Shown here piece after piece: positions 19,619 through 29,345 of a stretch of DNA of 64,000 nucleotides. The stretch comes from Pelagomonas calceolata (Eukaryota > Sar > Pelagophyceae > Pelagomonadales > Pelagomonadaceae). Made by a program: the position numbers and the translations under genes. The notes below the pieces were generated by a model that was not told the origin of the DNA, did not search any database, and worked only from the letters and a program-made list of their open reading frames with translations. Numbering within the stretch: the stretch's first letter is position 1; the number at the start of each line of letters is the position of its first letter. The stretch spans positions 1 through 64,000 of the forward strand of contig CAKKNE010000003.1 in the NCBI GenBank assembly GCA_918797485.1. The letters run 5' to 3'.

Positions 19619-20353
19619 ATGGCGGAGGCACAAAAACTCCACGCCGACGTCGACCCGATCTACTTCTCGCCGAATTTCAAGCCCATGGTCAAGCTCGTCG
19701 AGATCTTGTCGGCCGAGGCGCGCCGCGCCAAGCACACGACGGAAGACGACAGCGACGACGACACGCTGCGGACGGGCGTGCGCGTCCACGCGTTGGAGGG
19801 CGCCGTGGCGACGCTCGCCGATTTGGGCCCCGCGGCGACCGTGCGCGACCTGCGCCGCGCCGTCGCGCGCGCCGTCGGCGTGGCCGCGGCGGACCAGCGG
19901 CTCTACGCGTCGGCGGCGGGCCGCCTCGAGCTGGTCAAGGACGACGACGCGACGCTGCTGGACGCGGGCGTCTGGCTGCCGGACGAACCCCGCGGCGCGG
20001 TGCACCTGCGGAGCGCCGCGTACGAGCGGCTCCAGCGGCAGCTCGCGACGGCGACGGGCGCCGTCGAGCAGCTGCTCGAGCAGCGCTACGGCCCCTTCCA
20101 CGCGTCCGTCAGCAGCGTGCGCACGACCGCGGCGCAGTACCAAACGTTACGTAAACTCGCCGCCGACGCGAAGACGTCCGTCGACGCCTGCCGGGCGCAG
20201 CTCGGCCTCCGGCGGCCCGTGGAGATCGACGGCCTCGCGGACCGCGCGGAGGCGGAGCCCGCCGGCGCGCGCGTCCTCGAGCACTGGGAGGCCCAGGTCG
20301 AGGCCGAGGAGGCGCTCCGGCTGCTGGCCGAGCTGAGACCTCATGCTCGGTGA
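19619..20353 (+). CDS. Protein with a ubiquitin-like domain
   Basis: 244 aa. Residues 55-135 have the ubiquitin-like pattern: a first strand VRVHALEGAVATL, then AATVRDLRRAVARAVGVAAADQRLYAS with the helix and the Q-R-L-Y/I core, then LLDAGVWLPDEPRGAVHLR. The rest is helical (LQRQLATATGAVEQLLEQRYG and a long C-terminal helix). It lacks a C-terminal Gly-Gly, so it would be a ubiquitin-like domain protein and not a conjugated modifier. Partner and role unknown. Its stop is only 23 bp from the stop of the convergent gene. Confidence 0.65.
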   Translation: MAEAQKLHADVDPIYFSPNFKPMVKLVEILSAEARRAKHTTEDDSDDDTLRTGVRVHALEGAVATLADLGPAATVRDLRRAVARAVGVAAADQRLYASAAGRLELVKDDDATLLDAGVWLPDEPRGAVHLRSAAYERLQRQLATATGAVEQLLEQRYGPFHASVSSVRTTAAQYQTLRKLAADAKTSVDACRAQLGLRRPVEIDGLADRAEAEPAGARVLEHWEAQVEAEEALRLLAELRPHAR

Positions 20354-20376
20354 ATCTGTATGTGTTTAAGTTAATG

Positions 20377-20895
20377 TTATTCAATCCTCAATTGCGCGAT
20401 GACCCGGCTCGCGCTCTCGCGGTACCTCCGGTACTTGTCCCAGACGCGCGGTGGAACGGGTTCGGGCTCGGCGTCGGCGTCGTCGTCGTCGCGGTCGATA
20501 TCGGCGTCTGCCGGCGCGGCTGCGGCCGCCGCGGCGGCCTTGTTCCGCGCCGCCGCGGCCTTGGCCGCTTCCGCGACGGCGCGGGGCGACCGCGCCGGGG
20601 CCTCGCCCGCGTCCCTTGGTCGGGCGCTACATCGGTCTCGACGTCGAACTCGACGGCCTGGCGCGCGAAGGCGCCGTTCGTATCACCGCCACCGCGCGAC
20701 GGCGCCGCGACGTCAACAGCGACGTAGGCTTCGTGCGCCGCCTGCAGCACGACGACGTCGTCCTCCCTGCGGCGACGGCGACGGCGCCGCCGCGAGGTTC
20801 TCGACGCGCCATCCTTCCTGCTTGGCCTTTTGTTTTTTTGACGGCGCGGTGGCCGACGTGTAGAGCTTTTGCGCCGCGCGGTACATCGACGACAT
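20377..20895 (-). CDS. Hypothetical Ala-rich protein, frame-interrupted
   Basis: The ATG at 20895 opens MSSMYRAAQKLYTSATAPSK, and the stop at 20377 closes WDKYRRYRESASRVIAQLRIE. Between them three coding-like stretches lie in different frames: the first ends near PSPSPQGG, the second reads DDVVVLQAAHEAYVAVDVAAPS, and the third has a run of Ala then DADIDRDDDDADAEPEPVPP. One extra base in a G run (about 20775) and one missing base in another G run (about 20615) would give a 172-aa protein. Both sites are at G homopolymers, which favours sequencing error. No family recognised. Confidence 0.5.
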
Positions 20896-21243
20896 GTTTT
20901 GTTTCCTCGCGTGGCAGCTGGCTGCCCTGTTGTCACACCGAAATATGCGCCGCGGCGCGGCAGCCCTTTCAGCACCTGGGTAGCCTCGGTGCGAGGCGAA
21001 GCTGCCCTGCTACGAGAGGTGTCTGAGTGGCGAGGCGTTCGCGCCCTTATACAGGGCTGGGATAAGCCTTGTCTGCGGACTCTCTGTCCCAGCGCCAGGA
21101 GCAGGGAATTGGGCAGCCCAGCCCGCCGGCAGTCCCACAGCTCGCCTCGGTGACGCCAACCCGGTCGTAGCGCGGTCTAATCCCGCCTGCGCCCACCGGC
21201 CGCGCGCCGACGCCGCATCCGCTCCCAGCAAAGGCACACAACA
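20896..21243. other. Divergent spacer
   Basis: 348 bp between start codons, rich in GGCAGCC/GGCTGCC words. A tRNA-like A-box near 21010 was examined and dismissed for lack of a B-box. No gene seen. Confidence 0.5.
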
Positions 21244-22980
21244 ATGGGCAAGAAAGACAAGATCGACCCGGCCGAGGGCGCGGAGGTCGCGCCCGAGTAT
21301 CAAGCCGGCGTCCTGGCCATGGCCCGCGCGCGCATGGAGGCCAGCAACGCCGACGCCGAGCAAGGATTGGCGGAAGCCGCGGCGCAGACGCAGCGGCAGC
21401 GCGCCGCGCACGCGGGCCTGGAGGAAGAACTGGCGGAGGTGCGCGAGGACGCGCGCGACCAGTACTTTTTCCTCCAGCAGCAGCTGGACGCGGACTTTGA
21501 GCGCATCGCAGCGCTGGAGCGGCGAGCGGTCGTCGACGGCGTCGAGCTCGACCGCGCCGAGCGGCACCACAAGGCGCGGCTGGCGCGGTCCCAGGCGAGT
21601 CACGAAGAGGCCATCCGGGCGCAGACGCGCCGCGAGGAGGACGCGCGGGTGGCGCTAGCTGCCGCGCGCAAGGAGCTGTCGCTGCCTCGGCCCGACGACT
21701 TCGTGGAGGAGGCCGAAGTCGAGGAGGCGGAGCCGCCGCCGCCCGTTGTCGAGGCTCGCAAAACATCCAAGTGGCGCGCGGCGCTCGTGACGCCGGCCCT
21801 CGAGCGCATGCTCGCGCCCGAGACGCTGCCGGCGCCGCCGCCCGCGCCGGACGCGGCCTCAATCACGGCGGCCGCGGCGCGCTACGATTTCCCGACGGGC
21901 GACGCGTACGATCGCGCGCGCGCCGCGCGCGCTCGAGCCGCGCTGCGGGCGCGCCGTGCGGACCTCGAGCAGACCCTGGCGAAGGAACGGACGTCCTGGG
22001 AGCGGTTCCGCATCCGAGCGAAAGAGGAGAGCCGGCGGGACGTCGCGAAAAGAGCCGAGGCCGCCGCGAAGAAAAACACAAACGTTTCTGCTGAACAGAT
22101 TACGAAGGACGTGGACGACGCGCACCGCCAGAAGCACGAGGAGCTCAAGCTCTCGACGCGGGCGCTAAAGAAAATGATACGGGCGCACCGCGCCGCGTGC
22201 GACCGGCGGCGCGTCTTGTTCAACGAGGTGTGCGTCGCCGAGGACACGGCGCGGCAGGCCGAGGCCGCGCTCGAGGTCGAGGAGGAATTCCCAGCCTCGC
22301 CGGTGCCGTCGACGGCGTCGTCGGACAAGGCGGTGTCGCCGCCGAAGCCGCGCTACTTGGATCTGGCGGCCGTGGCCCCGGGCGAGGAGCCGCGGCCGCG
22401 CCCGCACCAGCACCCGGGAGCGCTGCTGCGCTTGACCGAGAAGGACGCGCGAAAATACGCGCTGCGCGTCCAGATGCTGCGGAGGAGAGGCGCGGCCCAG
22501 CTTGCGGCCGCGGACGCCGTCGTCGCGCTGGTCTCAAAGTGCGCCGTCGACGCGCGGGCGGACGCCGAGACGGAGGCGCGCCTCGCGCCGACGGCCTACG
22601 ACGGTCTCGACGCGGTCTTCCCGCCGTCGCGGCCGGGCTCGCGCGCGGCCACGGCTCAGGCCGTCGTCTACCCGCGGCGCGCGGCGGCGCTCGCGGCGCA
22701 GGACCGCGCCGCGCTCCTGGGCCGCCTCGCCGCGGCGGCGCACGCGCACCGCGTGGCGCTGCGCCCCTTCGTCGAGGAGACGGTGGACGCGATCCGCGGC
22801 GGTGACGTCCTCCTCGGCTCGCCCGGCTCGCCGGAGCCGTCGACGGCCCGGAGCCAGCTGAGCCAGTCGTCCGTGGCGTCGTCGCTCTCCGCGTTCTCGG
22901 TCGCGTCATCGCGGCGGAAGCAGCAGCGGGACTTCTTCTCGCCGGTCCAGGTGTTGCCGCGCGTGGCGCGGCGGCGTTGA
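21244..22980 (+). CDS. Long coiled-coil protein
   Basis: 578 aa, dominated by charged heptad-like helices: residues 20-165 (AEQGLAEAAAQTQRQRAAH.., DQYFFLQQQLDADFERIAALE) and 225-335 (ERTSWERFRIRAKEESRRDVAK.., HEELKLSTRALKKMIRAHRA). The QYFFLQQQLDADFE block recalls the DUF4515/basal-body coiled-coil proteins, but the match is weak and no other feature supports a ciliary role. The C-terminal 60 residues are Ser/Pro-rich. Frame intact; starts MGKKDKIDPAEG. Confidence 0.6.
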   Translation: MGKKDKIDPAEGAEVAPEYQAGVLAMARARMEASNADAEQGLAEAAAQTQRQRAAHAGLEEELAEVREDARDQYFFLQQQLDADFERIAALERRAVVDGVELDRAERHHKARLARSQASHEEAIRAQTRREEDARVALAAARKELSLPRPDDFVEEAEVEEAEPPPPVVEARKTSKWRAALVTPALERMLAPETLPAPPPAPDAASITAAAARYDFPTGDAYDRARAARARAALRARRADLEQTLAKERTSWERFRIRAKEESRRDVAKRAEAAAKKNTNVSAEQITKDVDDAHRQKHEELKLSTRALKKMIRAHRAACDRRRVLFNEVCVAEDTARQAEAALEVEEEFPASPVPSTASSDKAVSPPKPRYLDLAAVAPGEEPRPRPHQHPGALLRLTEKDARKYALRVQMLRRRGAAQLAAADAVVALVSKCAVDARADAETEARLAPTAYDGLDAVFPPSRPGSRAATAQAVVYPRRAAALAAQDRAALLGRLAAAAHAHRVALRPFVEETVDAIRGGDVLLGSPGSPEPSTARSQLSQSSVASSLSAFSVASSRRKQQRDFFSPVQVLPRVARRR

Positions 22981-23348
22981 TTTTTTGTTTGTGTAACCTT
23001 TATCAGTCCGAATCACTGGGTAGCTTTGGGCAGCTCTTTGGGCGCGCCGCGGATCTGCGCCGCGGCTGAAAATCGTTTTTTGACTTGCGGACGCCAGATT
23101 GCAATTCGAACGGCCTCCGCGCAGCCCTAAGGGGCTCGTTTCTTCTTTCGCGTCGCGGCTCGGATGGGATGGGCTAGTGGCGATGCCTCCAAACTGAGTC
23201 GAGAGAGGCTGCACCAGGGCAAACTCACAAGCAGCGCACCACCGCAGGCCTAGAGCTGGCAGTTTTTGCGTTTAAGAAGTGCGCCTAACATACAGCTCAA
23301 AACTGGGACCGCAAAAAACGCGCATCGCAGCGAGTGCCATACTGCACC
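22981..23348. other. Tandem intergenic spacer
   Basis: 368 bp between the coiled-coil gene stop and the SufD start. It begins with a T-rich stretch likely to be 3' UTR. No gene seen. Confidence 0.5.
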
Positions 23349-25052
23349 ATGCGGAGGCTGGCCGCGCCGCTGATACTCGCGGCGCACACAAATGCGCTGC
23401 TCGCGGGCCCGCCGCTCAAGCAACAAACGCGACCGTGCTTCGCGCCGGCCACCGCGCCGGCGGTGGACGACGAGACGGACTTTGTCTCCGCGGACGACCT
23501 CGAGCGCGAGGCCTTCGCCGAGGAGGTCGTCGTGCGCAGCAAGGGCCCGACCGCGGCGGAGCTGCGCGCGCGGGCGTGGTTCGAGGCCGCGCTCCAGGAG
23601 GCCGAGGCCGACTACCCGACGCGCGCGCCGCCCGTGGCCCTGGCGAGCAGCGAGGGCGTCGCGGCGCTTGAGCGACCCTCGGTCGTGCTCCCGTCCAAAA
23701 AGCAGGAGCCCTGGCGCTTCACGCGCTTGGACGACCTGTGGCGATGCGCGCCGACGCGCGAGCTCGCGGACGCCGCGCCCCTGGCGCCGAGCGACCTCGA
23801 GCCGTGGCTGCCCGCGGACGACGACGAGCCCGTCGCGGTGCTGGTCGACGGCGTCGTCGACGCCGCGTTGTCGAAAAACCTCGGCTTCTCGTCCGACCGA
23901 AAGAGCTGGGTCGGGTCCATACGGGACGCGCCGCCGGACGTCTTGAAGGTGATGGGCCCCCTGCACGCGTCACTGCCCGAGGTCGTGAAGGAGGAGTCCA
24001 TCCCCCAGCGCGTCTCCTTGGGCGGCGGCGCCTTGTGCGGCCTCAACGCCGCGTGCGCGCCCGACGCCGTCGTCGTCTGGGTCGCGGACGACGCGGACGC
24101 CCTGGCGGTGGCCGACGCCGCGCGTGCGAACGCGCCGGACCGCGTCGAGTCCGAAGCCGCGTGCGTGCGCGCGCACGTCGTGCACGCGCGACGGAGAGCC
24201 AAGGGCGCGCAGCACGCGCGGACCGTGATTTCGACGGGCGCCGGCGCGAACGCCGCCGTGCGCGAGTCCTTCGTCGGGTTTACGAAGCTGGACCGGTTTA
24301 GCGCGCTCACGAACGCGCGGACGACCTGCAGCGTCGGCGCCGGCGCGACGCTGACGCACGTGTTGGACGGCAACGAGGCCGAGCAGGCGCACATCCACCA
24401 CGCGACGGCGGTGTGCGCCCGGGACGGCGCCTTCCAGTCGCGCACGCTGTCGGACGCGGGCGCGCTGTCGCGCGTCTGCGTCGACTGCGACGTCGCGGGC
24501 GCGGGCGCCTTCTTCGACTTTAGCGGCGTGCAGCTCGGCGGCTCGGACCAGAACTTGGATCTGCGGACCGCCCTGACGCACTCGTCGCCGGACGCCGACA
24601 GCGCGCAGGACATTCGCAACGTCGCGGCCGAGAACGCGAGATTAGTGTTCAAGGGGCGGATCGACGTGCCGCAGCTCGGCCAGCGGACGAACGCGGACCA
24701 GCTCTGCCGCTCCCTTGTGTTGGACGACGGCGCGGCCGTCGACGCGATGCCCTCTCTAGAGATTGTGGCGGACGACGTCAAGTGCACGCACGGCGCGACC
24801 GTCGCGGACCTCGACGAGGAGTCCATCTTCTACCTCGAGAGTCGTGGTCTGGCGCGCGCCGACGCGCGGGCGCTGCTCATCAAGGCGTTCTGCTTCGAGC
24901 TCGTCCAGAAGACGGACGACATGCTGCCGCGCGGTACCTTGGACCGGCTCGACGCGAAGCTCTCGAGTTCGAGGGCGGCGGAAGAAGAATCGGCGGGGAC
25001 GGTACTCGAGCATCTGCCCTGGTTGACTCGCTTTTCCGTACAGCTAGCTTGA
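23349..25052 (+). CDS. sufD: Fe-S cluster scaffold subunit SufD, plastid
   Basis: 567 aa. The leader MRRLAAPLILAAHTNALLAG is a signal-peptide-like stretch, followed by a transit-like region, so plastid import is expected. The SufB/D beta-helix domain occupies about residues 270-540. The family's C-terminal signature is clear: MPSLEIVADDVKCTHGATVADLDEESIFYLESRGL, including the Cys-x-His pair used for cluster assembly, then ARALLIKAF. SufD works with SufB and SufC to build Fe-S clusters in plastids. Upstream in-frame ATG at 23334 adds only five residues. The divergent N-terminal 200 residues are longer than in bacteria, as usual for algal SufD. Confidence 0.9.
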   Translation: MRRLAAPLILAAHTNALLAGPPLKQQTRPCFAPATAPAVDDETDFVSADDLEREAFAEEVVVRSKGPTAAELRARAWFEAALQEAEADYPTRAPPVALASSEGVAALERPSVVLPSKKQEPWRFTRLDDLWRCAPTRELADAAPLAPSDLEPWLPADDDEPVAVLVDGVVDAALSKNLGFSSDRKSWVGSIRDAPPDVLKVMGPLHASLPEVVKEESIPQRVSLGGGALCGLNAACAPDAVVVWVADDADALAVADAARANAPDRVESEAACVRAHVVHARRRAKGAQHARTVISTGAGANAAVRESFVGFTKLDRFSALTNARTTCSVGAGATLTHVLDGNEAEQAHIHHATAVCARDGAFQSRTLSDAGALSRVCVDCDVAGAGAFFDFSGVQLGGSDQNLDLRTALTHSSPDADSAQDIRNVAAENARLVFKGRIDVPQLGQRTNADQLCRSLVLDDGAAVDAMPSLEIVADDVKCTHGATVADLDEESIFYLESRGLARADARALLIKAFCFELVQKTDDMLPRGTLDRLDAKLSSSRAAEEESAGTVLEHLPWLTRFSVQLA

Positions 25053-25283
25053 GACTATAGCAGCAAAGAGGCAGCTGGCACTGAGCTGCTGGCACCAGGC
25101 TCGGAGTCAGAGGCTGTTTTAGCACATTCATGCATGTCGGCGGACGCTGAGCTTCGCAGTGGCTCATGAGTATATGCCCTGCACGTTTCACAGCAAGAGA
25201 GCATCGCTGGCGTGAAATTTAGCCGCACACACTGTGAGAGCAAAACACCTAAGCGGCTGTGAACGAGCTTCACGCCCTTATCG

Positions 25284-26195
25284 ATGGGTTTAGTCGCCTC
25301 AGTGGGCAGCAAGGCCATGCAGCCTCCAGCGCCACCGACGTACGCGTTGGTCCCGGACGGACAAGCGTGGCGCTTCGACGACGACTGGTCGCCGCAGAAC
25401 AACTACAGGAATGGCTGTCCTATCGTGTTTGCTACCGGCTCCGGGCAGACAGCGAGTTTGGCGCACACCGTGACGCTGCGGCCCGCAGGCGGCAATCGCG
25501 AGATAGCACTCCTGCACGTGTACTCGACGGAACCGTCGCCGACGCGACCGACCTTACTCTACTCCAAGGGTCGATCCTTCGACATGGGCCAACTTCGTTT
25601 CCATTGCGTGCAGCTCGCCGCGTCTCTCGACGTGAACGTGCTCTACTACGACTACTCTGGCTACGGCTTCAATCGGCTGGGGGTAAAGCCGTCTGTTTCC
25701 GCTACGCTCGACGACGCGAAAGCCGCCGCCGCGTATCTCGAGCACGAGTTGGGCGTGCCTCCGTCGCAGACGATTCTCTACGGCTTTTCGCTGGGGAACG
25801 GGCCTACTGCCTACCTCGCCGGCGACTTGCTCCGCGGAAGGGGCCTACGGGGGGTCGTGCTGCGTTCGGCGTTCATCTCCGGCGTCGCGGCGGCCACGGA
25901 CGTTATTCAAAAGCATGCCATGAGTTACGCTCCTGTCGGCGGGCTCCCGTCGTTCCTGGACGTCTGGCCGGTCGAACGCCTTTGTGCGCGCTTCGATGCG
26001 CCGACCCTGGTCGTCCACGGCGGACGCGATGAGTTATTGTCGCCTTGGCACGCGGATCGCATTCTGAGAGCGCTTCCCGAGGAAACCCGCGTCGAACCGT
26101 TCCTCCGAGACGACATGGGGCACTTCGACGTCGAGCGGCGGCCGGACTACCTTGAGCGGCTCCGGACCTTCGTCCACGACGAGACTACTGTGTGA
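25284..26195 (+). CDS. Alpha/beta hydrolase, ABHD17-like
   Basis: 303 aa. The fold shows TLLYSKGRSFDMG, then VLYYDYSGYGFNRLG, the nucleophile elbow YGFSLGNGP (G-x-S-x-G, Ser near residue 168), the acid in LVVHGGRDELLSP and the His in DDMGHFDVE. This order and the Y-D-Y-S-G-Y-G motif are those of the ABHD17 / serine-aminopeptidase S33 group, whose animal members remove palmitate from membrane proteins. No signal peptide. It is convergent with the EXS gene, 28 bp between stops. Confidence 0.85.
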   Translation: MGLVASVGSKAMQPPAPPTYALVPDGQAWRFDDDWSPQNNYRNGCPIVFATGSGQTASLAHTVTLRPAGGNREIALLHVYSTEPSPTRPTLLYSKGRSFDMGQLRFHCVQLAASLDVNVLYYDYSGYGFNRLGVKPSVSATLDDAKAAAAYLEHELGVPPSQTILYGFSLGNGPTAYLAGDLLRGRGLRGVVLRSAFISGVAAATDVIQKHAMSYAPVGGLPSFLDVWPVERLCARFDAPTLVVHGGRDELLSPWHADRILRALPEETRVEPFLRDDMGHFDVERRPDYLERLRTFVHDETTV

Positions 26196-26223
26196 AAGCC
26201 TAGTGTATGTAAAAAACTTGAAT

Positions 26224-27450
26224 TTAAACGAGCGGCGGCGCGCCACCGACCGAGTCGTACCGCAGCCCCTCGTGCGGCGCGGCACCTATCTTCAGGGCCT
26301 CATTTTCGACGCGCAGCGCGGCCCACTGGAACCGCCGGAACACCTCGGCGACGCCGAGCAGCAGAATGACGTGTTGCGCCACGACCTTCTGGTCCGGCGA
26401 AACGTAGACCGCCCAGCCCAACCTTAACACGAAGTTCGAGGCGACGGCGGACGGGTAGAACCACGCCGGGAACCGCTTGTGCTGGCGCGGCAGGCCCCAG
26501 TCCATGTGCACGTCCCAGAAGAAATTGCACAGCGTCGACGTGAGCGCCAGCGCGAACCAGGGCACGCTATGTTGCGCGCGTATCGACTCGGCCACGAGCG
26601 CGATCTGCAGAGAATATTTGCCGGCATTCCAACAATTCTTTCGTCGGTGCGCGGCATCATCAAACGCCGCCCGCAGCGACTGGTTCAGGCGCACGACAAA
26701 GGGCAGAAACGCGAGCACGTAGCCGATGTGTATGTATGTAGCCGAGTCAGTGTCGCAGTCGAACACGATGGCGAAGCCGTACTGCGCGTCGGCGAAAATT
26801 TTCGGCATGCTGCACAGCACGTCGGCGACGAACGTGCGCGCAAATGTCACCTTCGAGAAGGGCGACACGAGCACGGGTCCCACCAGTTCCAGCGCGAGCG
26901 CGCGCCGCGCCCCCGCGGCGCCCGGCGTCGCCAGGCACGCGCCGGGCGCGCGGTCCTTCGGCCACGCCGCGACGAGGAACGGCGCCATGAAGGCGATGAG
27001 AGGCAGCGTGTTGCGGAACTTTCGGGCGCCGGGCACCGCGTCCGGCGCTAGTAAGAGCAGCGCGAAGAGCACAAAACACGCGAAGACGATGACGAAGCAC
27101 GCATAGCTGTAGGAGAGGATCGCCTGGTACGTGACCGCCGGCGACAGGTGCAATGCTCGTCGGAAATCGACCGAGTTCCGCCGCCACGCGAAGACGACCG
27201 CGCCGTACAACAGCCCACAGAGCGACGCCAGGAAGGCCGCGCGGTACAACGGATAGGGCCAGCCGCAGATTACGCTGATTGCGCCGGCCGTCGGCGAGTA
27301 GGACGCGACCATGAGGAGGATGGACGCGATGAATAAGGTCAGGGTCGTGCCGCTGCCGAGGCCCAGTAGGAACATGCGCGTCTTGACTATGTCCATGTGC
27401 ACGCGGTGCTGCGCATCGCGGAACGTTATCCGCGGCGGCGTGGCCTCCAT
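26224..27450 (-). CDS. EXS-domain membrane protein, XPR1/ERD1-like
   Basis: 408 aa with about eight membrane segments. The C-terminal half carries EXS hallmarks: ADVLCSMPKIFADAQY, RLNQSLRAAFDD, HRRKNCWNAGKYS, WFALALTSTLCNFFWDVHMDWGL and the end LGVAEVFRRFQWAALRVENE. It lacks the N-terminal SPX domain of XPR1/PHO1 and so resembles yeast ERD1, which recycles phosphate from the Golgi. Its ATG lies 5 nt after the PCC1 stop on the same strand, so the two may share a transcript. Confidence 0.9.
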   Translation of the reverse strand: MEATPPRITFRDAQHRVHMDIVKTRMFLLGLGSGTTLTLFIASILLMVASYSPTAGAISVICGWPYPLYRAAFLASLCGLLYGAVVFAWRRNSVDFRRALHLSPAVTYQAILSYSYACFVIVFACFVLFALLLLAPDAVPGARKFRNTLPLIAFMAPFLVAAWPKDRAPGACLATPGAAGARRALALELVGPVLVSPFSKVTFARTFVADVLCSMPKIFADAQYGFAIVFDCDTDSATYIHIGYVLAFLPFVVRLNQSLRAAFDDAAHRRKNCWNAGKYSLQIALVAESIRAQHSVPWFALALTSTLCNFFWDVHMDWGLPRQHKRFPAWFYPSAVASNFVLRLGWAVYVSPDQKVVAQHVILLLGVAEVFRRFQWAALRVENEALKIGAAPHEGLRYDSVGGAPPLV

Positions 27451-27455
27451 GTTTA

Positions 27456-27695
27456 CTAGGCGAACGCCGCGACAGCCGCGGAGGCGACCTCGGCCAACTC
27501 GAAAAAGCCGCCGACGCTCACGCGCAGCTGCTTGGCGTCGTCGCAGCGGAACGTGACGACGACGCTCGCGCCGTCGACGCGGCTCTCTCGTTGCACGGAG
27601 GCGCTCAGCTCGGCGTCCACGGAGAGCGCGGCCTCTACCGCCTCGGCGGATCGCGCGTCCTTGTAGTCAAACGTCAGCGTCGCCGTGTAGCGCAT
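27456..27695 (-). CDS. PCC1: KEOPS complex subunit Pcc1
   Basis: 79 aa, the normal size. It follows the family's alpha/beta pattern: a first strand RYTATLTFDY, then AEAVEAALSVDAEL, then VDGASVVVTFRCDDAKQLRVSVGGFFELAEVASAAVAAF. The A-L-S-V-D-x-E-L element and the R/S-V-x-x-F/S-F helix are typical of PCC1/LAGE3, the dimerising subunit of the KEOPS complex that makes the t6A modification of tRNA. It is directly upstream of the EXS gene with 5 nt between stop (TAG) and ATG. Confidence 0.8.
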   Translation of the reverse strand: MRYTATLTFDYKDARSAEAVEAALSVDAELSASVQRESRVDGASVVVTFRCDDAKQLRVSVGGFFELAEVASAAVAAFA

Positions 27696-27893
27696 GCGTG
27701 ACGCGCGTCCCGCGGCAGAGCTCTGGACGACCGCTGCTTGCCTGCCTTATTGCCTGAGGCACTACTGGTCGCAATGAGTGGCGTCCGCCCTCGACCGCTG
27801 TGACCTCGACCGATAGCCGGTTCTCCGCAACTACGGCACCGTCGCTCGCGGGCAGTGTAGCCCACTGCGGCACGAGCGCGCGCCTCGAGGCTG

Positions 27894-27915
27894 CTAGCGT
27901 CCAGTAAGACACTAG
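27894..27915 (-). promoter_or_regulatory. CTAG intergenic motif, copy 3
   Basis: Minus strand reads CTAGTGTCTTAC-TGGA-CGCTAG, 199 bp upstream of the PCC1 start and 22 bp downstream of the stop of the neighbouring membrane-protein gene. Confidence 0.65.
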
Positions 27916-27936
27916 CCGCGTTTTCACTACTTGTTA

Positions 27937-28734
27937 CTACATCATCTCGAGCCACTTCTGGCCGTCGTCGTCGAGCGGCGAGAAGTCCGACGTGAAGTCG
28001 GCCGCGGAGGAGGACATCTCCGCGATGCGCTTGAGGCGCCGCCGCTCGCGCCACCGGCTGAAGAGCAGGCAGAAGAGCAGGAACGCCGCCAGCGCGAAGC
28101 AGGTCCCGATCAGAATCGCCCCGCGCCGGCCGACGAGCGTCAACTCCGCCTTGACTTCGACCTCGCGCCGCGCGGTGGGCTGGAACGTCGTCGGCCGCCG
28201 CGTCGGCCGGTACTCGTCGGGCTCGAACTTGCCCATCTGGTCGCAGAACCGCGTCAGCTGCAAGTCCGTGTCGCCGAGGACGCAGGTCCCGTCGAAGGGG
28301 AACCGCCGGGCCGCGCGCGCGAGGCTAAAGGGCTCGTCGTAGCCGCCGACGACCATGCACGACTCCTTGGACGCCGTGGCGCAGGTGCAGGCGTCCAGGC
28401 CGCCCCGGTCGTTGCTCGCCATCGTGACGACGCCCGCGCCGTCGCAGTATCGCGCGCAATCGTCAATTTCGATCCGCGCGCAGTTCTCTTCGCACCGCGG
28501 GTCGTAGGGCTGCGTGTGCTCCAGCCAGACCTTGTCGTAGCACTGGCCCGCTTGCATCGTGTACGTGAAGGAGGGCGCGGGCGTCGTCGGCGCGTACGTC
28601 GGCCGCGGCAGCGTCGGCGCGTATGACGGCGCGTCCGTGACTTCCACGATCTTGAAGATGGTCTCTTCGATGTGCGTCGGTGATATTGTTGTTGGTACTT
28701 GCGACGGCGCGGCCGTGCCGTCGTCGCCGGCCAT
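27937..28734 (-). CDS. Cys-rich single-pass membrane protein, hypothetical
   Basis: 265 aa. A Thr/Pro-rich N-terminal stalk (TLPRPTYAPTTPAPSFTY) is followed by a domain with about eleven Cys between residues 60 and 165 (QCYDKVW, RCEENCARIEIDDCARYCDG, DACTCATASKESCMVVGG), then a membrane segment at about 213-235 (GAILIGTCFALAAFLLFCLLF), and a short basic-acidic cytosolic tail. No N-terminal signal peptide is obvious, so topology rests on the one segment. The Cys spacing recalls WSC/SRCR-like extracellular modules but I cannot assign it. Confidence 0.65.
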   Translation of the reverse strand: MAGDDGTAAPSQVPTTISPTHIEETIFKIVEVTDAPSYAPTLPRPTYAPTTPAPSFTYTMQAGQCYDKVWLEHTQPYDPRCEENCARIEIDDCARYCDGAGVVTMASNDRGGLDACTCATASKESCMVVGGYDEPFSLARAARRFPFDGTCVLGDTDLQLTRFCDQMGKFEPDEYRPTRRPTTFQPTARREVEVKAELTLVGRRGAILIGTCFALAAFLLFCLLFSRWRERRRLKRIAEMSSSAADFTSDFSPLDDDGQKWLEMM

Positions 28735-29345
28735 CGCTGCGATGGCGTCTATTTGCTCGTGCTGTCTGGGCAGGGCTCCTTGTGGTGTGCGTCGACGGTT
28801 CGCTGCCCGATCGGTGCGGGCGAAAATTTGCGTTTCGTGGCAGCCCCTGGCTGTAGTTCAAAGGCAGCCCTCGGCGCGTGCAGCAACCTATTTGTGTGCC
28901 AATTTTGGGCAAAAATAAATGGTTGCGTGCGGGTCTCTGCGGCACACTGCGCCTCACGGCTCACTTGCCTGTCCATAGAGTCGTCTCGAACCAGCCGGCG
29001 GTTGTATGGCGTTTATCGTAACCAAACGCGGGACCGCGGGCCCGCCGCGCGGGCCACCAAGGCCGCAGGAACTTAACCAAAGCCTCGGTAAACTCCCCAA
29101 GGCGGTATTGAGACTTCTTTATGGGTGCGCTCTGGCAGATCTGGCACCTCGACTTGGCCATGCAAAGGACCAAGTAAAGGAGCCAAAAAGCGGTGTGCCA
29201 AACTCGAGGCTCGCGCTGCCATTCATCGGTATCTCGGAGCGATGCTACAGCTAACAAAAACCCAGCACTAATCGTCCAGTGCTAACGCGCCGCTCCTTAC
29301 AAAACAGCAGTCAGGGAACAACTGGAGTCAGGGAGGGACCACAGG
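28735..29345. other. Divergent spacer, no gene seen
   Basis: 611 bp between starts, including two copies of the word GGCAGCCC. Long open frames here lack domain content. Confidence 0.5.

Noticed and set aside
21010-21070. tRNA-like A-box (TGTCTGAGTGG)
   Set aside because: No B-box within the expected distance and no cloverleaf pairing could be drawn.
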